From the NCBI GenBank assembly GCA_009885805.1, contig VFJZ01000003.1, positions 62,001-126,000 on the forward strand: a stretch of DNA of 64,000 nt. Reading direction: 5' to 3'. Shown here in pieces: positions 1-8,717 of this stretch. Within the stretch, counting starts at the first letter, position 1; each line of letters starts with the position of its first letter. Under the pieces are notes generated by a model. The model had not been told where the DNA came from, did no database searches, and saw only the letters and a list, made by a program, of their open reading frames with translations. The translations under genes and the position numbers were made by a program. Source of the DNA: Actinomycetota bacterium (GTDB lineage: Bacteria > Actinomycetota > Thermoleophilia > Gaiellales > F1-60-MAGs149).

Positions 1-1927
1 GGAGGCGGTCATGGCCGGCGTGGCGGCGGCCGGCGTCGACCTGCGCGACGTGGCCCTCTTCTCGCACGGCACCACCGTCGCGACGAACGCGCTGATCACG
101 CGTCGCTTCCCTCCCGTCGCGATGGTCACGACGCGGGGGTTCCGCGACGTGATCGAGATCCGGCGCGGCACGAAGCAGGACCTGTGGGATGCCTACAAGG
201 ACGTCGCGCCTCCCTACGTGCAGCGGCGCCACCGGCTCGAGGTCGACGAGCGCGTCGACTACGCCGGCCGCATCGTCACCGCGCTCGACGAGGATGGCGC
301 TCGGGCGACGGCGCGTACGCTGCGCCGGCGCGGCATCGAGACGGTCGCGGTCTGTTTCGTCAATGCCTACGCGAACGACGCCAACGAGCGGCGGATGCGC
401 GAGATCCTGGTCGAGGAGATCCCCGGCGTGACGGTCTCGACGTCCAGCGAGACGCTGCCGGAGATCTTCGAGCACGAGCGGTTCTCGACGACCGTCGCCA
501 ACGCCGTGCTCGCACCGCTCGTCGGCGGCTACGTGCGACGGCTGTCGGACCGCCTGCGCCAGGGCGGCTACGGCGGCGACCTCTTGCTCCTCCACTCCGG
601 CGGCGGCGTGATGACGCCACGCCTCGTCGATCGCTATGCCGTTCGGCTCGCCGCCTCGGGTATCGCGGCGGGGGCGATCGCGGCCCGCCACATCGCCCTG
701 CTGGCCGGTCACCAGCACGCGATCGGTCTCGACATGGGTGGCACCTCCACCGACATCTCCCTCGTCTACGACGGCGAGCTGCGCGTGACCAGGGAGTGGT
801 TCGTCGAGTACGGCTATCCGATCTGCTTCCCGTCGATCGAGGTGCTGACGATCGGCGCCGGCGGCGGCTCGCTGGCCTGGATCGACGAGGCCGGCTCGCT
901 CCGCAACGGGCCGCAGTCGGCCGGTGCCGATCCCGGTCCCGCCTGCTACGGCCGCGGTGGGACGGCCGCGACGAACACCGACGCCAACGTCGTCCTCGGT
1001 CGCCTCTCAGCCCGCCTCGTCGACGGAGCCGTGCCGCTCGACGCCGAGGCCGCCGCAGCGGCGGTCCGGCGCTCGGTCGCGGCGCCGCTGGGGCTCGACG
1101 AAAGCGCGGCCGCCCGCGCGGCACTGCAGGTCGCGAACGCCAACATGGCGGATGCCGTCCGGCTGATCTCGATCCGTCGCGGCTACGACCCGCGCGAGTT
1201 CGCACTCGTCGTCTTCGGCGGTGCCGGGCCGCTCCACGGGGCCGCCCTCGCCCGCGACCTGGCGATCCCCACCGTGATCGTGCCGCCGAACCCGGGGATC
1301 ACGTCGGCCCTCGGCTGCCTCCTCGTCGATATCCGCCACGACCTCGCGGCGATGTTCCTGCGGCCAGCGGACGACGTCGATCCGGCCGAGGTCGAGACCG
1401 AGTTCGCGAAGCTCGAGGCCGAGGCCCGCGAGCGCCTGGCGGTCGAGGGCGTCGCCGTCGGCGACATCAGCCTGCAGCGCTCGCTGTCGATGCGCTACCT
1501 CGGGCAGTGGCGCTCTTTGGACGTGCCCTGCGGCGTGGGCGCCGGCGCGGTCGAGGCAGCGGTGGCGCGGTTTCACGACGAGCATGCCCGCGAGTTCTCC
1601 TACCGCCGCGACGGTGCGGCCGTCGAGCTGTACCAGCTCGGGCTGCGCGCGATCGGCGTGACACCGAAGCCGACACTGCGGCCGCGGCCAACCGCGGCCC
1701 GGGCCGTCGCGAGCGAGGCGTCACGCCGTCCGGTGTACTTCGACGAGCATCCCGCCGCAATCGAGACTCCGGTCTACCGGCGGTCTGACCTGCCCGTCGG
1801 CGTCGTCCTCCACGGCCCGGCGGTGATCGAGCAACTCGACTCGACGACCCTCGTCCCACCCGACGTCACGGCCGTCGTCGACGAGTGGCTCAACATCCGC
1901 ATGACATTCGACGGGGAGGCACAGTGA
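1..1927 (+). CDS. hyuA: Hydantoinase/oxoprolinase subunit A (5'-partial)
   Basis: ATP-dependent hydrolase or carboxylase subunit of the HyuA/5-oxoprolinase family (N-methylhydantoinase, 5-oxoprolinase and acetophenone/acetone carboxylase relatives). The frame is open from base 2, and the first visible ATG at 11 falls just before the SHGTTVATNAL motif. In full-length members about 70 residues with the first DxGGTxTD phosphate loop precede that motif, so the true start lies upstream of the window. An inner GLDMGGTSTDIS motif of the actin-like ATPase fold is intact. The stop overlaps the GTG start of the B subunit by four bases, so the two are coupled. Substrate cannot be decided from sequence; 5-oxoproline or a hydantoin would fit the gamma-glutamyl-type genes further on. 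Confidence 0.87.
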   Translation, partial: EAVMAGVAAAGVDLRDVALFSHGTTVATNALITRRFPPVAMVTTRGFRDVIEIRRGTKQDLWDAYKDVAPPYVQRRHRLEVDERVDYAGRIVTALDEDGARATARTLRRRGIETVAVCFVNAYANDANERRMREILVEEIPGVTVSTSSETLPEIFEHERFSTTVANAVLAPLVGGYVRRLSDRLRQGGYGGDLLLLHSGGGVMTPRLVDRYAVRLAASGIAAGAIAARHIALLAGHQHAIGLDMGGTSTDISLVYDGELRVTREWFVEYGYPICFPSIEVLTIGAGGGSLAWIDEAGSLRNGPQSAGADPGPACYGRGGTAATNTDANVVLGRLSARLVDGAVPLDAEAAAAAVRRSVAAPLGLDESAAARAALQVANANMADAVRLISIRRGYDPREFALVVFGGAGPLHGAALARDLAIPTVIVPPNPGITSALGCLLVDIRHDLAAMFLRPADDVDPAEVETEFAKLEAEARERLAVEGVAVGDISLQRSLSMRYLGQWRSLDVPCGVGAGAVEAAVARFHDEHAREFSYRRDGAAVELYQLGLRAIGVTPKPTLRPRPTAARAVASEASRRPVYFDEHPAAIETPVYRRSDLPVGVVLHGPAVIEQLDSTTLVPPDVTAVVDEWLNIRMTFDGEAQ

Positions 1928-3897
1928 GCGAACTGCCGGCGAACCGCGTCTCCACCCTCGACCCGGTCACGTTCGAGGTGTTGAAGAACGCCTTCTCCAC
2001 CGCCGTCGACCTGATGAGCGAGCAGATCCTCCGCACCTGTCACTCGTTCGTGATCTTCGCGCGCGACTTCTCCTGCGCGCTCTGCGACGCCCGCGGCGAC
2101 ACGATCATGCAGGGGTCGCAGGACATCGCCGTCCACGTCGGCACGCTGCACTACACCTGCAAGGCCGTGATCGAGGCGTTCCCCGAAGACATCCATCCGG
2201 GGGACGTGTTCGCCGTCAACGACCCGTATCTCGGCGGCACCCACTTCAACGACGTCCGCATCATCCGGCCGATCTTCCACGAGGGCCGGATCATCGCCTA
2301 CGCGCAGGCGAACGGGCACTGGGCGGACGTTGGCGGTTCGGTCCCGGGCTCGTTCGACGTCAACGCGCGCGAGCACTTCGGCGAGGGTCTGCGGATCCCG
2401 CCGGTCCGCCTCTGGGATCGTGGCGTCTACCGCTCCGACGTCGCGCGGCTGATCTTCTCGAACACGCGCGTTCCCTCCGACAACGAGGGCGACATGCACG
2501 CGCAGGCGGAGGCGACGAGGATCTGTCAGCGCGAGGTGCTCCGGCTCGCCGCGAAGTACGGCGTCGACACCGTCGTCACGGCGATGAGCGAGGTGCAGGA
2601 CTACGTCGAGCGCATTACGCGGGGACGCGTGGCGGCGCTGCCGGATGGCGAGTGGGAGACGGTCGACTACATCGACTCCGACCCAGCGGCCGGCGAGGGG
2701 CTGATCGCCGTCCGCGTGCGGATGACGATCAGCGGCGATCAGCTCCACTACGACCTGAGCGGATCCGACCCGGCGGTCGGATCGTTCCTCAACTCGGCGT
2801 ACGGCGCCTCCGTCTCCGGTGTCATGGCCGGCACGAAGACCTTCTTCCCCGACGTCCCCCTCAACGCCGGCTTCTACCGCGCCGTCACCGTCGAGCTCGG
2901 GCCCGAGGGCTCCGTCGTGAACGCACCGTGGCCGATCGCGGTCACCGGCTTCTGCTCGGGGCCGTACGAGAAGATCATGAACGCCATCTTCGAGCTGTGG
3001 TCGCAGGTCATGCCCGAGCGGGCGATCGCCTGCTCGTTCAACCTCGAGTACCTGCTCGTCGGCGGCCGTGATGCACGCCGGCCAGACCGGCCGGTCTTCA
3101 TGTGGTACGACTGGATGGTCGGCGGCTGGGGTGGTCGGAACGGCCGCGACGGCAGCACCGCGACGGCGCCGATCTTCGGCGTCGGCCTCGCCGTTCAGCC
3201 CGTCGAGGGGCAGGAGCGACTGTCGCCGGTCATGACGACGCGGCATCAGATCCTGACCGACTCGGGTGGGCCCGGCGAGTTTCGCGGTGGCTGCGGCGTC
3301 GAGAAGGGCGCGACGCTCACGGCCGCCGAGCGCACGGTGATGTCGTACTGCTGTGACAGGGCGCGCTCGATCGCGTGGGGTATCGACGGCGGGCTGCCGT
3401 CGCTGCCGCACGGCGTCTGGCTCGACCCGGCCGCCGGTGACGAGCGGTTCCTCGGTGCGGTCTTCTCCAACGTCGCCGTGAGCGCAGGCGACTCGTTCCA
3501 GCGGCCGTCGGCCGGCGGCGGCGGCTACGGCGATCCGCTCGATCGCGACCCGGCGGCGGTGCTGGAAGACGTGATCGACGGCTACGTCTCGATCGGACGC
3601 GCGCGCCTCGACTATGGCGTCGTCATCGAGGCGGTCGACCCCGAGATCTGCTCGTATCGGATCGACGCCAACGCGACCGCGCAGGCGCGCGCGGAGATCG
3701 CCGTCCACCGGCGCGGCTGGCAGCTGGAGGACGCCGAGGCGATCGCCGTGCGGTATCGGAGCGGTGAACTCGGCGCGATGGATCTCGTGCGCCGCTACGG
3801 CGTCATCGTCGACTGGGGGACCGGCGAGCTGCTCCCCGAGACGACGAGCCAGTTCCGGGAGATGGTTGCGCGCCGGTCGGTGGCGCACTGGCCGTGA
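1924..3897 (+). CDS. hyuB: Hydantoinase/oxoprolinase subunit B
   Basis: Partner of the preceding HyuA protein, 657 residues. The N-terminus (DPVTFEVLKNAF) and the downstream MQGSQDIAVHVGTLHYT and NDPYLGGTHFNDV stretches are typical of HyuB, the subunit that completes the ATP-driven hydrolysis or carboxylation. I chose GTG at 1924 because it overlaps the upstream stop (GTGA) and gives the normal HyuB N-terminus; an ATG in the same frame at 1885 would add 13 residues that lie inside hyuA. The gene converges on a frameshifted gene on the other strand, with only 21 bases between. No other subunit (C or gamma) is next to it. Confidence 0.9.
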   Translation: MSELPANRVSTLDPVTFEVLKNAFSTAVDLMSEQILRTCHSFVIFARDFSCALCDARGDTIMQGSQDIAVHVGTLHYTCKAVIEAFPEDIHPGDVFAVNDPYLGGTHFNDVRIIRPIFHEGRIIAYAQANGHWADVGGSVPGSFDVNAREHFGEGLRIPPVRLWDRGVYRSDVARLIFSNTRVPSDNEGDMHAQAEATRICQREVLRLAAKYGVDTVVTAMSEVQDYVERITRGRVAALPDGEWETVDYIDSDPAAGEGLIAVRVRMTISGDQLHYDLSGSDPAVGSFLNSAYGASVSGVMAGTKTFFPDVPLNAGFYRAVTVELGPEGSVVNAPWPIAVTGFCSGPYEKIMNAIFELWSQVMPERAIACSFNLEYLLVGGRDARRPDRPVFMWYDWMVGGWGGRNGRDGSTATAPIFGVGLAVQPVEGQERLSPVMTTRHQILTDSGGPGEFRGGCGVEKGATLTAAERTVMSYCCDRARSIAWGIDGGLPSLPHGVWLDPAAGDERFLGAVFSNVAVSAGDSFQRPSAGGGGYGDPLDRDPAAVLEDVIDGYVSIGRARLDYGVVIEAVDPEICSYRIDANATAQARAEIAVHRRGWQLEDAEAIAVRYRSGELGAMDLVRRYGVIVDWGTGELLPETTSQFREMVARRSVAHWP

Positions 3898-3918
3898 TCT
3901 CCCGAGCGGCCCGGGGCC

Positions 3919-4832
3919 TCACCGGACGAGGTCTGGTGTCGTCGTCCGCCAGGCGCCGCCCTCGAGGACCTGCTCACGGACGACACCCGCCACGTAGCGG
4001 CCGTCGCCGGGCCGGCCGCCGAGGCGGATCGCGCGCCAGGTCGTCGGCGTCGACTCGACGACGTAGAGCGGCGTCTTTAGCAGGAGCCCGCCGGTTGCCG
4101 GCGACGGGTCCCCGGGCTCGCCGTCTCCCGCGAGGAGCAGGAAGAACGCCGTCATGCCGGTGTACGTCGGTCGCTGCGCGTACGAGTCCTGGAGACAGTC
4201 GCACGGGTTGAGCCGTAGCCTGCCGCCGCCGATGTAGTCGCGCTCGAGGTGGATCTGGGCGCGAGCCGCGCGCATCGGATCGCCGGCGCGCCGGAACAGG
4301 TAGACCTGGGCGGCAAGCGTGCACGACTGCAGGTACGAGCGACCGGACCAGGCGACATCGCCGTTGGGGGCCTGCAGCGCGGCGAGTGCGCGTTCGGCAC
4401 ACTCGATCGGACGGCCGGCAAGGCGCATCGAGACCGTCGTCAGGACGTGGTACGCGAGTGGGTACGCCGGCGGGTCGCCGATCAGGCAGACGCCGCCCGG
4501 ACCGTCGAGGCGCGGCATGCCGTCGAGGATTCGCTCCGCCACGCTCGCGAACCGCTCTGGAACGGGCGCATGGGCGTCGGGTGGCGGCAGGATGCGACGA
4601 GTGAACGAATGCCCCGTCGGGCCAGACCGGGTCGGCCGCTCATGATCTGGGAGGCGCCGATCATCGCGGCCGCGTACCGGTCGTTGTCGGGGTTCACCGC
4701 GTACGTGCCGTTGGCCTTGGGTTTCCAGCCCGCGACCAGGTCGCTGCCGATCGCCGCGGGGGTCGCGGCGAACGTCGCCGGTGCCAGCGCCAGGACACCC
4801 GCCAGGACGGCAGCGGCGCTACTCGTCTTCAG
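3919..4832 (-). pseudogene. Frameshifted secreted protein of unknown function
   Basis: Two reading frames together look like one protein of about 300 residues. The upstream half (4832 to about 4630) starts with a signal-peptide-like run (LKTSSAAAVLAGVLALAPA, then TFAATPA) and continues through AVNPDNDRYAAAMIGASQIM. It then loses sense. The frame one base over (about 4630 to 3919) carries on with GHSFTRRILPPPDAHAPVPE and an alpha-helical body with many Cys and Tyr. A single missing base in the C- and G-rich run near 4620-4640 would join them. No ATG or GTG begins the first half; a CTG at 4832 inside the upstream HD-protein gene is the best candidate. It could be a real pseudogene or a sequencing error. 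I do not recognise the family. Confidence 0.55.
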
Positions 4833-5394
4833 GACCGAGATAGCGAACCTCGGAGAAGACCCGCCGGATGATCGGCTCGAACGCGCTGATCGGCAGCGTG
4901 TCGTACGCCGGGTCGAAGCAGTTCTGGTCGTACTCGGCGCAGAACTCGACGCAGGCGTCGTACCACGGATGATCGCGGTACCGATCCCGCGCGTTCGGAT
5001 CCTGCCCGTAGTGATGCGCGTAGTAGAAGCGCTGGAAGAGGCCGTGGTACTTGACGATCCAGCAGACCTCCTCCCGGACGTACGGCTTCATGATCGCCGC
5101 CACCATCTCGCCGTGCGTGTGCGGTGCGAGGGCGTCGCCGATGTCGTGCAGCAGCGTGGCGGCGACGTACTCGTCGTCACGGCCGTCGCGCAGCGCGCGC
5201 GTCGCCGACTGCAGCGAGTGGTCGTAGCGCGTGACCTTGTAGCCGGGCAGCGAGAGTCGCAGTTCCTCGACGGCGGAGAGAAGGCGGTCGGGGAGCGTGT
5301 GGCAGTACTCCTCCTCGACCCGGGCCAGCAGCGCGTAATCGTCGGCGGTGCCGTCCGCCATGTGGACGAACGAGACGGTTTCCATCGGGTCCAA
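4819..5394 (-). CDS. HD-domain protein, PhnZ/MIOX-like
   Basis: HD-superfamily protein of 191 residues. The metal ligands are visible in order: His in YDHSLQ, HD in LLHDIGD, His in PHTHGEM, His in VKYHGLF and a late Asp in FDPAYD. This spacing, together with the small size and lack of a nucleotidyl-transferase part, resembles the mixed-valent di-iron oxygenases of the HD fold (PhnZ, TmpB, myo-inositol oxygenase) more than a nucleotide phosphohydrolase, though that is inference. The start is TTG at 5394, with an ATG three codons later as alternative. It sits 5 bases behind the acyl-CoA ligase stop and is probably co-transcribed with it. No phosphonate gene is nearby to fix a substrate. Confidence 0.68.
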   Translation of the reverse strand: MDPMETVSFVHMADGTADDYALLARVEEEYCHTLPDRLLSAVEELRLSLPGYKVTRYDHSLQSATRALRDGRDDEYVAATLLHDIGDALAPHTHGEMVAAIMKPYVREEVCWIVKYHGLFQRFYYAHHYGQDPNARDRYRDHPWYDACVEFCAEYDQNCFDPAYDTLPISAFEPIIRRVFSEVRYLGPEDE

Positions 5395-5399
5395 GTATG

Positions 5400-6953
5400 T
5401 CAGGTCGCCAGCTCGCGCTCGCGCAGGACGCGGCGCAGGATCTTGCCCGAGGGCGACTTCGGGATCGCCTCGATCAGCTCGCAGTCACGGATGCGCTTGT
5501 GCGGCGCGACGTGTCCCGCGACGAAGCCCATGATCTCCGCCGGCGTCAAGATCGCATCGGCCTTGAGCACGACGAACGCCTTCGGGATCTCGCCCGCGTC
5601 CTCGTCCGGTACCCCGATCACGGCAGCGTCTGCGATCGCCGGGTGCGTCAGCAGCAGGCCTTCCAGCTCGGCCGGCGGCACCTGATAGCCCTTGTACTTG
5701 ATCAGCTCCTTCAGCCGGTCGACGATCGTGAACCACCCCTCGCCGTCCACGGTCGCGATGTCGCCCGTCCGCAGCCAGCCGTCCGCGTCGATCGTGGCCG
5801 CGGTCGCCTCCGCGTTCCCGAGGTAGCCGGTCATGACCTGCGGCCCGCGCAGCCACAGTTCGCCGACGGTCCCGTCAGCGCCGGTGGACGGATCGACCAG
5901 ACGCGCCTCCGTGTTCGGGACGAGGCGGCCGGCCGATCCGTACACGGTCGGCAGTCCCTGCGGGCTCGCGTGGGTGACGGGGCTGGTCTCCGTCAGGCCG
6001 TAGCCCTGTCCGACCTCGCAGCCCAGCCGCTCGGCGACGCTGCGCTGCAGATCGGCGTCGAGCGGCGCCGCGCCGGAGATGATGAAGCGGATGCTCGACA
6101 GGTCGTAGCGGTCGACCAGCGGGCTCTTGCCGAGCGCGACCACGACCGGCGGCGCGACGTAGAGCGCGGTCACGCGGTGTTCCTGGATCAGGCTGAGGAA
6201 CTGCTCGAGGTCGAACCGTGGCATCGTCACGACCGTCGCTCCGTGCCGCAGGGCGCCGTTCAGCACCACGGTCTGTCCGTAGATGTGGAAGAACGGCAGG
6301 ATCGCGAGCGTGACGTCGGTCTCGTCGATGTGTCGGATCGCCGAGAACTGCGCGATGTTCGCGACCAGGTTGCGGTGCGTCAGCATCACGCCCTTCGCCA
6401 GCCCGGTCGTGCCGCTCGAGTACGGCAGCGTCACCAGGTCAGACGGCGGGTCGATGGCCGGCTCGGGGACGTCTGCCCCCGTCGCCACCAGGTCGGCGAA
6501 GGACGACGCCCCGTCTGCCTCGCCGAAGACGATCACGTCGTCGATGCCGACGGCCCGCGCGGCGGGCAGGGCCCGGTCGAGGAACGGTGGGACCGTGATC
6601 AGCCGGCGGGCCCCGGCGTCGCGCAGCTGGAAGGCGACCTCGTCCGGCGTGTAGAGGGAGTTGATGGTGGTCGCGATGGCGCCCGCCCGAGCGACGCCGT
6701 GGAACGCGACGGCGTACTCCGGGACGTTCGGCGCGAAGATGCCGACGACATCGCCCTTCGCGACACCTCGCTCCGCGAGCCCGGCCGCGCAGCGCCCGAC
6801 CAGGTGATCGAGCATCGCGTAGGAGTACGACCGACCGGTCGTCCCATCGACGAGCGCCACTCGGTCGCCGCGCGCCGGCGCATCGCGCAGGACGTACTCG
6901 GCGAGCGCGACGTCGGGGATGTCGACGTCCGGGTAGCGGCTGCGGATGACCAT
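5400..6953 (-). CDS. AMP-dependent acyl-CoA ligase (4-coumarate-CoA ligase-like)
   Basis: ANL-superfamily enzyme of 517 residues that activates a carboxylic acid as acyl-AMP and passes it to CoA. The phosphate loop LPYSSGTTGLAKGVMLTHRN, the GYGLTETSP adenine motif, the hinge region YKGYQVPPAELE and the C-terminal catalytic Lys in PKSPSGKILRR are all present. The arrangement is closest to plant-type 4-coumarate or medium-chain acyl-CoA ligases. ATG at 6953 has a TAGGAT -10 box seven bases upstream, so the mRNA is probably leaderless. The gene is divergent from a ketoacyl synthase and upstream of the HD-domain gene. The acid substrate is unknown. Confidence 0.88.
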   Translation of the reverse strand: MVIRSRYPDVDIPDVALAEYVLRDAPARGDRVALVDGTTGRSYSYAMLDHLVGRCAAGLAERGVAKGDVVGIFAPNVPEYAVAFHGVARAGAIATTINSLYTPDEVAFQLRDAGARRLITVPPFLDRALPAARAVGIDDVIVFGEADGASSFADLVATGADVPEPAIDPPSDLVTLPYSSGTTGLAKGVMLTHRNLVANIAQFSAIRHIDETDVTLAILPFFHIYGQTVVLNGALRHGATVVTMPRFDLEQFLSLIQEHRVTALYVAPPVVVALGKSPLVDRYDLSSIRFIISGAAPLDADLQRSVAERLGCEVGQGYGLTETSPVTHASPQGLPTVYGSAGRLVPNTEARLVDPSTGADGTVGELWLRGPQVMTGYLGNAEATAATIDADGWLRTGDIATVDGEGWFTIVDRLKELIKYKGYQVPPAELEGLLLTHPAIADAAVIGVPDEDAGEIPKAFVVLKADAILTPAEIMGFVAGHVAPHKRIRDCELIEAIPKSPSGKILRRVLRERELAT

Positions 6954-6960
6954 GCCGGCG

Positions 6961-6983
6961 ATCCTAGCGGAGCCAGGTAGCCT
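6961..6983. promoter_or_regulatory. Back-to-back leaderless promoters
   Basis: The 36-base gap between the divergent ligase and ketoacyl synthase genes holds two -10 boxes. TAGGAT on the minus strand (ATCCTA at 6961-6966) lies 7 bases before the ligase ATG, and TAGCCT (6978-6983) lies 6 bases before the synthase ATG. Neither has room for a ribosome binding site after the transcription start. Confidence 0.5.
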
Positions 6984-6989
6984 GTCGCC

Positions 6990-8198
6990 ATGCGCAGACG
7001 GGTCGTCGTCACCGGCGCAGGTGTCGTTACGTCGATCGGCGCCGGCCGCGAGGCATTCTGGGACGCCCTCGCCGCGATGCGGTCCGGGGCGGAGCGGATC
7101 GTCGTCGAGGGGATCGGCGACCTGGTCGCCTTCCCCGCGCCGGCTGACGACGCCGAGGAGCGTTTCGGCCGCAAGGAGGCGCGCCGCATGGATCGCGCTG
7201 GCCGGCTCGCCGCGACCGCGGCGGCGCTCGCGCTCGAGGACGCCGGCGATCTGGCGCTGCCCGGGACGCGCGTCGGATCGGCGACCGGCAGCGCGCACGG
7301 TGGCGCGGAGACGATCCACGAGGCGTACCGCGCCTTCTTCGAGCGCGGCCCGGATCGCATCTCCCCGTTCTCGATTCCGCTCGGTCTGCCGAACAGCGCG
7401 GCCGGCGCCGTTGCCCGTGCGCATAGGCTCTACGGCCCATCGACCTCGATCGGCACCGCCTGCGCGGCCGGCTCCGACGCGATCGGCACGGCGCTGCGCG
7501 TCATCCGCGACGGCTCGGCCGACGCCATGGTTGCCGGCGGCGCCGACGCCGCGCTGACGCCGTTCGTCGTCGCCGGCTACCGGAAGCTCGGGGCGTTGTC
7601 GCCGGGGCGGGGAGCGCCGGAGGCGGTCTGCCGGCCGTTCGACCGCGCCCGGGACGGCTTCGTGATCGGCGAGGGCGCCGGCTTCCTGGTCCTCGAGGAG
7701 CGCGAGCACGCGCTCGCGAGGGGCGCCCGCGTGCTGGCGGAGCTGGCCGGCTACGGACAGTCCTGCGACGCCGGCCACCTGACGGATCCCGACGACACGG
7801 GAGCTGGCCCGGCGCGGGCGATCCGCGCGGCGCTGGCCGACGCAGGGGTCAGACCGGAGCAGATCGCCTACGTCAACGCCCACGCCACCTCGACTCCGGC
7901 GGGTGACGTGGCGGAACTCCGTGCGCTCGCCGCTGCCGGACTCGCCTCGGCGCCGGTCTCGTCGACGAAGGCACTGCACGGGCACTGCCTCGGCGCGGCC
8001 GGCGGGGTCGAGGCCGTCGCGGCGCTGATGGCCCTCGTCCGCGGCGTGCTGCCGGCGGGCGCGAACCTGGACGATCCGGAGGTCGACGCGACCGTCGATC
8101 TCGTCGTCTCGCCGCGGGCGGCGGACGCCGAGGCCGTCCTGTCGAACAGCTTCGGTTTCGGCGGCCACAACGCCGCCCTCATCTTCCGCCGCGGCTGA
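6990..8198 (+). CDS. Beta-ketoacyl-ACP synthase II-like
   Basis: Thiolase-fold condensing enzyme of 402 residues that would join an acyl group to malonyl-ACP with loss of CO2. The Cys-His-His triad is present: Cys158 in GTACAAGSDA, His298 in NAHATSTPAGD and His332 in LHGHCLGAAGG. Length and the GVVTSIGAG start match FabF. It is a lone condensing enzyme with no acyl carrier protein, reductase or malonyl transferase beside it, so it is probably not the housekeeping FabF; a role in a specialised acyl or polyketide product together with the divergent acyl-CoA ligase is possible. Confidence 0.87.
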   Translation: MRRRVVVTGAGVVTSIGAGREAFWDALAAMRSGAERIVVEGIGDLVAFPAPADDAEERFGRKEARRMDRAGRLAATAAALALEDAGDLALPGTRVGSATGSAHGGAETIHEAYRAFFERGPDRISPFSIPLGLPNSAAGAVARAHRLYGPSTSIGTACAAGSDAIGTALRVIRDGSADAMVAGGADAALTPFVVAGYRKLGALSPGRGAPEAVCRPFDRARDGFVIGEGAGFLVLEEREHALARGARVLAELAGYGQSCDAGHLTDPDDTGAGPARAIRAALADAGVRPEQIAYVNAHATSTPAGDVAELRALAAAGLASAPVSSTKALHGHCLGAAGGVEAVAALMALVRGVLPAGANLDDPEVDATVDLVVSPRAADAEAVLSNSFGFGGHNAALIFRRG

Positions 8199-8201
8199 CG
8201 A

Positions 8202-8645
8202 TCAGGCCATCGGCCCGAGAGGCTCGCCGAGTTGCTCGAGCCACGTCGTGCCCTCGCGCACCGCGACCTCGTCGGGCACGGCGACGGAGAAGTGCGCGTG
8301 CATCGCGCGCCAGGCCCCGTCGTCGACGCGCAACACCGCCGTCAGCCGCGTCGGCAGGCGCATCCCACCTGGCAGGATGAACGCGGGCCGGTCGAACGCG
8401 AAGGCGACGTCCCCGCTCGCCCAGGCGCTGACGCCATCCTCGGCGAGCCGGACGTCGGCGCCCGCGCTGACCAGCTCGCGGAAGTTCGCGAGCCACTCCC
8501 CGCGGTCGGCACTCGCGCGCTGCGTGCCGACGACGAACGCCTCTGCGTCCGCTGCGATGCATCGCTCGAAGGCGTCCGGGTCCTTCGCGTTGAACGCCGC
8601 GTACAGATCGCGCAGACCCGTGGCGGCGTCACCGGATCGTTCCAT
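8202..8645 (-). CDS. SnoaL-like/NTF2-fold protein
   Basis: Protein of 147 residues with the cone-shaped NTF2/SnoaL (DUF4440-type) pattern: an N-terminal helix LRDLYAAFNAKDPDAFERC, then a strand-rich half with WLANFRELV and LTAVLRVDDGAWRAMHAHFS. Members include small isomerases, hydrolases and ketosteroid-isomerase relatives, as well as many proteins of unknown role. ATG at 8645 has a good ribosome binding site (GGGAGGGG) just before it, unlike most neighbours. It converges on the ketoacyl synthase with a 3-base gap. Confidence 0.72.
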   Translation of the reverse strand: MERSGDAATGLRDLYAAFNAKDPDAFERCIAADAEAFVVGTQRASADRGEWLANFRELVSAGADVRLAEDGVSAWASGDVAFAFDRPAFILPGGMRLPTRLTAVLRVDDGAWRAMHAHFSVAVPDEVAVREGTTWLEQLGEPLGPMA

Positions 8646-8717
8646 GGCCCCTCCCGTACGAAGGCGCCGAGCCTACCACGCCGGTTGGCAGTCCGGTCGG
8701 CGCCGCCTGGAGTCGGT

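Noticed and set aside
1774-3888. A 704-codon open frame on the minus strand opposite hyuB
   Set aside because: Long antisense frames are common in GC-rich DNA; its composition (Arg, Asp and Val rich, no motifs) is that of a shadow of hyuB.
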